From Panicum virgatum (lineage: Eukaryota; Streptophyta; Magnoliopsida; Poales; Poaceae): 64,000 nucleotides of DNA. This document shows positions 22,825 to 33,195 of the stretch, piece by piece. Position 1 is the stretch's first letter; every line of letters begins with the position of its first letter. The translations under genes and the position numbers were made by a program. Below the pieces are notes generated by a model, which made no database searches, was not told where the DNA came from, and saw only the letters and a list, made by a program, of their open reading frames with translations. Location of the stretch: positions 59,922,951 through 59,986,950 of the forward strand of contig NC_053138.1 in assembly GCF_016808335.1 (NCBI RefSeq). The letters are read 5' to 3'.

Positions 22825-25790
22825 ATGGAGATCGTTGGTGCCGTGCTCAATAAGATCGAGGAGCTCCTCGCCGCCAAGACGGAGACCATAACCAAGATGG
22901 AGAACATGGAGAATCAAGGGCACATCAACAAGGAGGCCCACGAGCGTTTCATGCTTCTGAATGAAATGCTTGCCCAGGTAAGTTGTCGCAAAAATGAACG
23001 CTTCATGAGACACTTTGGGACGCTCTAGAACACATACATGTGCGATTCAGAAGTGGGCAGCCTTGTGTACGGCCGCTCCCAACTCCATCGTGCTCCTCCG
23101 CCGCCCCCACGGGTGGTTAAAGGTAACTTGATCTCCACATCACTGATTTTTCAGTGTTTAATTATATACTTCATTAGTTACCACTTGGCTTCTTTCTTCA
23201 GAGGGAGATTGCATTTTTGCGTAATAGAGAAATTGTATTAAGCTATGTCAGTATCTCTTCGGCAGGCTTCACACAGTTCAATTTATTTGAGTTGAAGGCT
23301 GCGACAAATGATTTTTCAGAGAGGAAATGCATAGGAAAAGGTAGCTTCTGCAATGTCTACAAGGTACGCACTATATTTATTGATCTTTGGTTCAGAACAA
23401 CTACGGGTGAAGCATCCAGCTGCGAGGCTTATGGCTAATACTGTTATTGATCCTTAGAGATAAACAAATTGAGGCTCAGATGTTTTACTTATTTTGAGAA
23501 TTTCTACGCTTCCCGGCCCGGATATTCTTGATTCTAGGATTTTTGTGGTGTCTTGGACTAGCTGTTGTTCTTGTATATTTTATAATAAGATGTCACGAAC
23601 CCATCATTTGACTTTGTGTTCATTAATGTTTTAGGGTCGACTACATGACAGGCGTGTGGTTGCCATCAAGAAACAAGTACTCAACCTTCCATCACGTGAT
23701 GACAAACACATATACAATGAAGTTAACATTGTTTCAGAGATTAACCACAAAAATATAGTCAGATGTCTGGGATACTGTCATGAAATCAAAGTGGCTTTGG
23801 TTTGCTTGGATGATGAATACATTGGAGATAAACAACCGACTTATTGTTTCGTCGAAGAATACACATGCGAAATGGGAGCAGTTTATGTTACGTGGATACG
23901 CATGGGGAGTGGCGTATCTGTATCCGACACGTATCGGATACAGATACGCCTTGGATACGCTTTCAGCCGTATCCCAAAAAGATGGATACGTATTGGCTCA
24001 GATACGTGTATTCGACACGTATGGGACATGTATTTGAGAGGGAAACCATGGGGAGAGAGAGACGAGAGAGTGAGAGGAGGCAGCGTGGCTGCGCGCGGCC
24101 TCGACGGCGGCGGGATGCGGACGGAGGAGCTGGGTGCGGTGGAGGATTAGAGGCAAGGCGTGGCGCGGGGTGGGTCCAGAGGCAGGACGACGGCGCGTGA
24201 GCCGGAGGCGGGCAGCTGGGTGGCCTCCATATTGGCGGCGGGGTGCTGATGGAGAGCTGCTGGCGGCGGACGCATGGCGTAGCGCACAAGCCAGAGGCAG
24301 CTGCGGGAGCTGGGTAGCAAAAGGACAGAGAGATAGAGTAGGGGAGTAGAGAGAGCATGTAGAAAAGCACGAAGAGCAGAGAGGGCTGAGATAAGATAAG
24401 GTTACTTTTTTTTATTGATTTCACTTCTTCAGTGTGGCAGCTTGCTTCACATGATGGGGACAGGTGGAGGTGGTTCTCTAGAGAGTCCAGATGCACTTGA
24501 TTCTCTCCGGTTGAGTAGGACAGCTACTGTAATACTACTAGTTTGTTGTAAATGCTACACTCTCATGACTCATGAGTGTGATATTTTATATAAAAATTAT
24601 TAATATTAAATTATTCTAGCCGTATCCCCGTATCGGTGTTTTTTGAGAAAGTGCGTATCCGCATATCCGATACGTGTCGTATCCGATACCCGTACTGGTA
24701 TCCGGAGCACGTACGCTTTATTACTCAAGGTAGTATACGCATTGCTGTCAAAATACAAATTACAGTTCGCCGCCTGAAAACAATGCATCTCTTGACCCTT
24801 TGTAAATCTATTTGTCTCTTGTCTCATAGTTGCCTGTACATGGATATATGCATCTTCCGTAATTTGCAGGCAATGTTAAGTGGCCCACCCGCTTCCAAAT
24901 AATTAAAGGGATTGCACAAGGCGTACACTACCTACATGAGCAACGCATTGTCCATCTGGATCTCAAGCATAGGAACATTCTCTTGGATTGTGACATGAAC
25001 CCTAAGATTAGTGATTTTGGGACAGCTAAAAGGTTGGGCCATGATGATGAGATCACTAGCCACAGCGAAATAATTGGCACACCGTAAGATTCTAAAATAC
25101 TCCCTCTGAAATCAAATCTAGGTCTTTACCAGATTCGCCACGTTAAATACCTTCATAATATATAGCTATCTGTTTAAAATAATTTTACAAAAATTGCAAG
25201 CCATGTCATATTGGAGGAATGGAGACTCTATTGTTGTCCTGAACGACTTGCATTTGGAACCCAGAGGAGCATAGGACCAAGATGTGCATAAAGCACTTTT
25301 CAATTTTGATTTATTTATCTTCTCTTACATCATTTTCATTTTACTTGATCATTCAGGGGATTTACAGCTCCAGAGTACGTACATGAACATATTATATCGA
25401 TGAAGTGCGATGTGTACGGTTTTGGCGTCACTCTCCTTTGGACCATCAGTGGATATGTGTAGATGTGAACCACCACCTGCCGAAGATTTAGTTCAATGGG
25501 TAAGCATTGCTTGTTATATAACATCTATGTTTGTGATATCAATTTACAAGTCATAATAACATATATATGACTGGAGTTAATTTCAGGCTTGGACGGTTCG
25601 GCAGGAAGCTGGACGAATGGAGGCGTTGTCTGATCCATCACTTTGTGACGAGTCTCAGCTAATGGAGGCCAAGATGTGCATGGAGGTAGGATTGCTGTGC
25701 ACTCAGCTTGATCGGAATGATCGACCCACCATGGCAGATGTTCTTGCGATGCTAAATGGGAGGAAAGAGTTGCCAGACCCAAAGAAACCA
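22825..25790 (+). pseudogene. Receptor-like kinase family gene, broken
   Basis: Exon 1 (ATG 22825 to donor 22977) gives a helical N-terminus, MEIVGAVLNKIEELLAAK, with no signal peptide or transmembrane segment. Kinase exons follow: 23265-23363 (FELKAATNDFSE, IGKGSFCNVYK, the Gly-rich loop), 23634 to about 23890 (VVAIKK lysine, NEVNIVSEINHKNIVR with the helix-C glutamate), 24870-25083 (HLDLKHRN catalytic loop with Leu for the usual Arg, DFGTAK), 25357-25499 (GFTAPEYVHEH, SMKCDVYGFGVTLLW) and 25587 onward (ALSDPSLC, NDRPTMADVLAML). Splice phases agree. A stop at 25460-25462 plus a frameshift truncates the C-lobe before EPPPAEDLVQW, and a transposon sits in the intron after 23890. The family resembles plant non-RD cytoplasmic receptor-like kinases. 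Expression of a truncated product cannot be excluded. Confidence 0.8.
23890..24725. mobile_element. Putative non-autonomous DNA transposon in a kinase intron
   Basis: Both edges are rich in GATACG/CGTATC. Left: CGTATCTGTATCCGACACG...; right, in reverse complement: GGTATCGGATACGACACG.... The two align around CCGACACGTATCGGATA but only imperfectly. The interior has a GC-rich block (24050-24320) and a T-run. Flanks contain TTTATGTTA (left) and CTTTATTAC (right), possible but unconvincing duplicated target. The kinase reading frame stops making sense exactly here. The superfamily is unknown (MULE or hAT are options). Confidence 0.5.
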
Positions 25791-27375
25791 GCAGGCACAT
25801 CTGGCCCAGGAAAGGGCCGGAGAAATCAGACGGGTGCTAGGGTGCCTCAGAAGGGTCCTGAAAACTTGTCAGCGAGAAGATCTCGAGCTCTGCATCATCG
25901 CCAACACAACAATCCAGCAAGAGATGATGAAGTGGAGCCGAATGCTAGTTCGCCGGAGACAGCAGGATCGGAGGCGGACGCAATCTCTCCCTTGGAATCT
26001 CCCTTATTGCCTGCTAGTTTGGTGAACCAGATTGAGAAAGTTAGGAGAGCTGGAGAAGGTTATGGTCATAAGCACAGAGAACCGATGAATCCACAGCTTG
26101 ATCAGGGGAATAAGAATATTCAGAAAAATGTGAGACATAGGTCGACCAATGGAGAGGGAGGACAAATTCAAAATGTGGTGACCTCTGCAAAATTTTCTGC
26201 AGATGACATTGACGATAGCAGAAGATGGAATTCAATGGAGTAGGACAGAGATCAATGGGGGAGGGGAAAGAAGCCAATCTCTAAACAAGAAAATCGCAAC
26301 ACATGGGGAAGGGGTCGCGGTGTCAGACGGAGTCGTGGCGATGGCCAAGGTGGTGGCAGATGGAGATCACCTAGCTGCTTCGACCAGGGAGATCAATACC
26401 AAAATCAGGGTTCCAGATTCAACCAGAGGGGGCCTTCTCCAGCTTCTCGTCGGCCTATGCACCAGCAGGCGAGGAGCCAACAACCTCAAGCTCAGGCACA
26501 AACTCAAGGCAACCAGATGCGAGCTCCTTCAGCTGAAAAAATAAGTACTGCCGTGATGAATGCGGGGGAAATTTTTGAGAGAGGAAAATCCAGTAATGCT
26601 ACCGAGAAACTAACTCAACCTAAATACAGATTGTGTTTTATCTGCAGCAAAGAGGATCATCAGGAGGAATGTCCTGTCAGAAAATCTGGCCACCGGTATG
26701 CTACATATGTGGGATCTGCAGCCAATGGGGTAGGTTTCTACAATATTGAAGTTCCTGAAGTGCATGAACCACAACTGATTGATCTCAGAAACTGTGGGAA
26801 ACTTTTTTATAGAAACTGGCGAGATAACCATGGAAGAATTAAAGTGGGAACTTGCTAGCACTTTCAATGCCGCCAATTGGCCATGTCAAATAAGACAACT
26901 TGATGAATGGTGTTACTTAGTGAGATTTCCTCCAAACAAGAAAGTGGAAGACTTGGCAGACTTTGTATCTTTCAATCTACGTAAAGAAGGTGTTTCAGTG
27001 AGAGTAGAAGTGTGGGACGGAGATCTTGAACCTTACTGTGAGCTAAAAGAGACATGGGTTCAACTGAGAGGGATCCCTCCTCAATGGTGTACCTGGGAAG
27101 TATTACATCAGTTTGCTTCATGCTATGGGCTGCTTTTAGATGTGGATTGGGAAGGAGTGATCCAGAGCTTTGGTGAGGTGGTTAGAGTCAAGATTTCTTG
27201 CAGAGACTGCACGGACATTCCTAGACAAAGACTATTTGGTATGGATGGCAAACTATATCTACTAACGGTTACCATAGAATCTCCTATAGCTGCTGTACAG
27301 AATGGCATGGGAACAATCAACAATGATGATGAAACAGATGAATGCGGACCAGATGTACAGCACATCGAAGATTAG
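25791..27375 (+). pseudogene. DUF4283 / CCHC-type retroelement coding debris
   Basis: Open frames overlap in different phases. About 25790-26243 is a low-complexity, Arg/Gln/Pro-rich part; 26203-26590 is a Gly/Arg-rich part; 26600-26858 carries a zinc knuckle CFICSKEDHQEEC (C-x2-C-x4-H-x4-C); and 26820-27375 reads [57 protein letters not shown] and [19 protein letters not shown], ending in QHIED. This order (zinc knuckle, DUF4283-like domain) is seen in many plant retroelement-derived proteins of LINE or unclassified type, where it is thought to bind nucleic acid. It runs on in frame from the last kinase exon, so a fused transcript is possible, but at least two frame changes make it a relic. 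Confidence 0.6.
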
Positions 27376-27602
27376 ATGGACACTTTTCAGAAGAACTTAC
27401 AAGATATTGCAAACAGAGAGTGCGACTGTTACTATAGCTGATTGAAATTTTGAAATATGTTATATGTATTGATTGTTTTTAGTAATATAATGGAACAATT
27501 CGTTTTTTTCCTGTAATTTTGGAGTTCAGACCTGCATTACATGTCTTTAAGAAGCTTCAAATAATATCTGAGTATAAATTGTGATTGACTGAACTTTGAA
27601 AC
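27376..27602. other. AT-rich spacer ending in the TRIM target site
   Basis: Nothing coding. The last five bases (GAAAC, 27598-27602) are the left copy of the TRIM target duplication; the right copy is at 38305-38309. Confidence 0.7.
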
Positions 27603-30600
27603 TGTTAGGTTTCATGCACCAACAAGATGAACCCAAAAAGTTAAGCAGTTGAGAAGAGGTGGGCAGGGGCGGATCTAGCGGTGGGTAGGGGGGCTCGAGC
27701 CTCCCCTACCGCCAGCGCAGTCATGAAGCCCCCCTGGAGCCCCCCCATGAATTTTTGGTGCTAAATACAAGCTCTAGGGGAGGCTGGAGGTTGAAGACGA
27801 CCTGGCGTCAGGCTCCTCACGAGTTGGGCCCAGAAATAGAGTATGGCGGCCCAACAAATTGAAGCCCAAGGCCCAACCGGCCAACAGCACATAGCAATTA
27901 GCAAACCATATCTTGTTTCCTGTCCACGGCATCACCATCCATCTCCATCGTGCGACTCGCAGGGCGGCGGCCGGCGCAGGCGCACACCAGATCGCGGGCT
28001 CCGGTGCTCGGCGCCTGGCGGCTGGCGCAGGCAAGGCCGGCAGCCGGCGGGCAAGGCGCACGCGCACCGCGCACGCAGCCAAGCAGGCCCAGGGCCAGGG
28101 GCGAGCAGGCGGCGGCAGGACTGGGCGGCGAGCCGGCAGGCGCGGCGAACGGCAGGCGGCCTGCGCGCGGCGCTGCTGAGCGGCTGGGCCGGCGCTCGCC
28201 CGCGTAGGCGTCCGCGGTGTGCAGCGCGTCCGCCTGCAGGGGCCAGCGCCCAGCGGCCAACTGAGCCTGATTCAATTTCTATTTTCAATTTTCGATTTCT
28301 ATTTTTCTTGATCTATGATTCAATTTTTATTTCAATGATTCAATATTTGCTTGGTATGATATATTTCAGAATGTCGAAAAGAACTATACACACATACTTT
28401 TCAAGTTCAAGTACTTCTACTCCACATACTAATGAGAGTGCATCTCAACCAACGAAATCTAGAACAGAATTTAGTCATTCGGACTTAATTGGGGATCCTG
28501 GAAAGCGCAAACCTATCGATGATTATCAACTTGAAATTAGAGATCAAGTAAAGAGGGCATATGCTTTGAATGGACCAACTCAACCTCGTGATATCGTGTT
28601 TCCTCGTAAATGGATCTTTTCAGAAGTCTTGGTATGATGAGTTTGATTGGCTAGAGTACATTGAGTACAAAGATGCAGCTTATTGCTTGCAATGTTATAC
28701 AGTCGTCTAGTCGAACCTAGTCGCTATGGCACCGATAAGGCGACTAGTCGTCGATCAGGTCGATTAGTCGACCCTAGTCGGTCCTAGTCGTCGCTATAGT
28801 CGTTCTATATATCCCACGGCATATATGTACATGTATATATACTTATATACTATATAGCAAGCAGGAACACCACAATGATAGTCAGTTTGGTGACACTTGT
28901 GAGATTTGATGTTTGAACTGTCCAGAACTCCATATTCTTGTCCCACACTCCATATCCTTGCTATTCTACTGCTGAAACTGTAAAAACTGAAGTCAGTAGC
29001 TGAAATTAAATGTGTAACAGCATTACAGCAAGTGAGCAAGTAATTCAAAATTTAAAAAGAACACAACTAAACCAAGGCAGCAGGCAACGAGCAAAGCATA
29101 CATATTACATAGACAATTAGACAGCTAAATAGGTTCAGTGTTCAGACATTCAGTACATAAATAGGTTCAAATGATAAGTTGATAATAAGCTGAACACTTC
29201 AGCTGAACAACACATCAGCACACAACAATTCAACAAAGCAGCAAACTTCAAAAGAAGACAGCCCAGCCATGCATCTAATCAAGCAATGCCATTCAATTGA
29301 AATTCTTGTTCTCCATCAGGTGGTCCTCCGGAATCTTCACCATCCTCCATTGTATATTCTGAATCTGATACACCATGCTGGTCACCTGGTGCATCTACCT
29401 CCATCATCTCCTGATCACTGTCATTCAGTTCAGCAATATCCTGAGTAGCATTTGCCCTCCTTGGACGCTTCTTCCTAGCATAAGTGTGGCTAACAGCAGT
29501 AGCAGAACGAGCAGCAGCCGCCCTTTTCAGGCCACGACCCTGGAGACCTTCAGTTGCACCAATAGCTTCATCCATCTGCCCCAAGTCAGCACGTTGCCAT
29601 CCCCATCTGTTGCTGCTCCTGTGTGAACTGGATCAGAATTTACATCAACCCATTCACTCTCCCAATTAAATTCTTCAAGAATCAGAGGGTTGGATTTCTT
29701 TGCTTTGGAGCCAAGTTCTCTAATTTTTTGAAATCTATTTGACATCTTCCGGTTGTAGCTAACATACACCAGCTTGCTCAACCTTTTGTGCTCTAATCTG
29801 TTCCTCTTTTTGGTATGGACCTGAACAAATAGACAATGCAAAATCAGATTAGTGTCCAAGGAATATAGCCACCAAACTCCAATTGGTTTGTACTAGTACA
29901 GTGGTACTTACATGAGAAAATGTGCTCCAATTACGTTCACATCCAGAAGCAGAACAACAAAAGCTCACAATTCTTTTTGCTAAACTTTGGAGCTCATATG
30001 CTAGGCCACCATATGATCCCCACCACAAAACTGCAAGGCAAATACAATTTAATGTAAGGAGCTACAAAGCAGATCAAGAGACAGGGATTGAAGGGAAGGA
30101 ACTTACTAGGATTCTTGTTATCTCTCTCTCTTATTGCCATTGGCTTTGAGAAGCAATCACCTTCAGACCTCTCATAATCATCAACTTGCTTACTAATCTT
30201 GCACTGTTCATCATCATCCAACACCATCTTCCACAAAACATCATTGAACATGGACCTTAGCCTTGTAGCTTGCCTCCTATCCTTCTCCCTTATGGCAAAG
30301 AACTTGCCTGGATTCAAGAATAGGGTTGCACCATACAACTTTTGCTCCATTTGCTTTTCCCACCTCCTGTCATAGCAGTCCATTACTTGTTTAAGTAAAG
30401 TGTTATTGGCTCTCAGGTCCTCCTTGATTGTGCTATTTGCCACTTCCATTGCTGCCATAATCTCAGGGGCTGCTGGTGTCTCATCTCCATCTGCTATCCT
30501 TAGAGCAATGAGAAGGGGCTGTGAAGCTTTTAGGCAATTTTGCACTTTTGTCCAAAATGGTGCTGAAAGGACAATTCTCTCACATTGCTGTCCTTCAGCA

Positions 30601-32312
30601 GATTTGGACCAGGCGCTGCTACTCCATTGGGGACTAACAAACAAAGCCTTCAAACCTTGTCTCTTTTGAAGCATACTTGCCAAAGTGAGATATGATGTAG
30701 CAAAGCGAGTCACAACAGGTCTGACAAGATCTCCATCTATTTTCTTTCTCATAAACTCAAGAAGCCTTCCATGCTTGTACAGAAATCTGGACAATTTCTT
30801 TGCCATATTGATAGTTGTGTTGAATTCCTTTATCTGCCCAATGTCATGCATCATCAAATTCAAGCAATGTGCTGCACAAGGTGTCCAAAACAAATGAGGG
30901 ATCCTCTCCATTAGAATCCTTCCCGCTGCCTTGAAATTGGCTCCATTGTCTGTGACTATCTGCACAACATATTCCTTTCCAACCTTATCAATTTGCTTTT
31001 CCAATAAATCTGCTAACATTTGTGCATCGGCTACTTCACTTGAAGCGTCCACTGAGCCTAGGAAGAAGGTCCCTGCTGGGCTGTTGGCAAGAAAGTTGAT
31101 GAGATGACACCAGCTTGTGTCAATCCAACCATCGGACATGATCGTGCAACCATATTCCTTCCAAGCCTCCTCATGCTTCTTCCTCAGTTCCGTTGTTCGC
31201 TGCACAACCCTTTCAAGCAGCTCCTCCCTAATTTCACAAAATGTTGGTGCACGATACCCAGGACCATATTGCCCAATGGACTCAACCATAATCTCAAAGC
31301 TTCTTGAATTGATGACATTGAAAGCTATGGCATTCTCATAAAAGAAATCAGCGACATGCTCATCAACAATTTCTTTGGCCTCCTTAGATTTCTTTGTGCA
31401 GTGCTCAAGAGTAGGTTGTGAAGTACCATATTTATGCCTTTTTGCTACTACTTCCTCTGGTGTATCGCAAAGTATTGAACTTATTGACTTGGAGTACTTT
31501 TGTGTTTGTGGTTTTACTGGACCAGAAACCATAAAAGAAGTGATTGCAGCTTGAGAAACTTTCAGCTTTGCTGCCTTTGCTTGCTTAAGCCTTGTCCCAA
31601 AACTTGGTACTGCTACTTGTTCAACAGCTTCACCCTCCTCTGCACCTTGCTCTTGTTCTTGTTCCCCTTCCCCTTCACCTTCACCTTCATCCACTTGCAC
31701 AATCACACTTCTTGCATTCTTTTTCAGGTAAATGCTCATCTCTTTGGAGATCAACTCTGGTGCTTTTGGACATTTTATTGTATCACCATAGCCCCCAACA
31801 AGGTGCTGCTTGAACCTTTTGATTCCTGCAGTGTAACATCCCAGTTTTCATCACGATTAAGGGGGAGTGTTGAAATTTATAATGAAAGCTTCTAGAAGGT
31901 TCTATAAAAATAAGGATAAACAATGGCATAATTTTGTTCACCATGACAAGGTTCTAGAATGTTCCACAAGAATCATAAGAAGACAAGAAGTTTGGATATT
32001 TTCTTGTCATGGTAAAATTTAGAATTTTCTAGAATTAGAAATTTGTAGGGAACTTAGATATTTGTAGGGAGCTTCCTAGATTGTGAGAAGTGTCACTCAT
32101 CCAAGAGGGTATGGGTGCCTATATAAGGAGGGTGCCACCCCTTGCCATGCCATACTACTCCACTCCATCCCACACACATCCAAGGGCATGGTAGAAGTGA
32201 GCATAGGTAGAGTGTGCTAGGTGTGTTCCTTTGTTGCTTCAATAAGGTAAGCGTCTTTATAAGTGTTAGTCTCCCGGTTAAATTTAAGTACTTAGTGTAT
32301 AAGTTGTGATCC

Positions 32313-32443
32313 ATCGAAGGTTGGCTCTGCCACCCGGGATCACAAAAGGGTCTGGGCTTCATCGAAGGTTGGCTCTGCCACCCGGAAGCCAGCTTCATCT
32401 GTTGGTAGGCTCTGCCTCCCGGAAGTAAAAGGTGGCTCTGCCG
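32313..32443 (+). repeat. GGCTCTGCC tandem array within the solo LTR
   Basis: ATCGAAGGTTGGCTCTGCC followed by ACCCGG occurs at 32313 and 32361; shortened forms GGTAGGCTCTGCCTCCCGG (32404) and GGTGGCTCTGCCG (32431) follow. Probably an LTR enhancer-type repeat; function is inferred only. Confidence 0.75.
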
Positions 32444-33182
32444 TCAAAAGGACCTGGTACACTAAGTAACTAGAAGCTGACCGACTCTGAAGTGAGTTGG
32501 TGTAGATCCTTAACTTAGTAGGGCCACCTCAAATTCCAGCAATCACTAAAATAAAACTTAGGATGCAATTAAACTAGTAAGGTGAAATAATACTAATGTT
32601 ATACGAGGTATTACATAACTATTAGGTAAACTATTTTATACTCTTGCCTTGCATTAGTACATTCGTTCCCTCCAGTAACCAGCATACGCATGCTTACACC
32701 TACGACAAAAATCATCTCGTTTCCATAAAAGTCTCTTAAGTCACCGTACCATGCCATAATTCCCAGACAATCATGACAGCGCCTACCTCCTTTGCCATAA
32801 CTTCATCATTCCCTGGAAGCCACAGAATACCCACACCATTGACCTTGAAAAGACCCGTCATGGCAGCACTCACCTCCCTAAAGATCGGGGTCGCCACGCA
32901 CAGTGCCGGCCGAGATTTTTTCCGCCGAACCGCCTCACCCGCTCGCTCGCGCTCGCGCACGCGCGACACGCCGGCCCCACGACGGGACCGCGCACTGCCG
33001 CCGGCATCATGCCGTGCTGCCCACTCCCGCGTCCCCACCTCGCCCACGCCGCTGCAGCGTCCTCGCCGGCTTTGCCGCCTCGGCGCTCACGCCTTCAGTG
33101 CTGCCACTGTTCGCGTTGACGACAAGCTGCCGCAGCCCACGCCGTCGCCCATCCTTGCGCAACGCCGCTGCTGCTCTCCTCG

Positions 33183-33195
33183 CCTATAAAAGGAG
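33183..33195 (+). promoter_or_regulatory. TATA box of the solo LTR
   Basis: CTATAAAAGG context with GC-rich sequence on both sides and a stable leader beginning about 30 bases on. If still active it would transcribe toward the 3' end of the LTR and on into the inner hAT, antisense to its transposase. Confidence 0.5.

Noticed and set aside
27843..28290. Long Ala/Arg/Gly-rich frames
   Set aside because: This is the GC-rich leader of the outer hAT. The frame on the plus strand does run into the transposase start, but the ATG at 28371 begins the recognisable protein.
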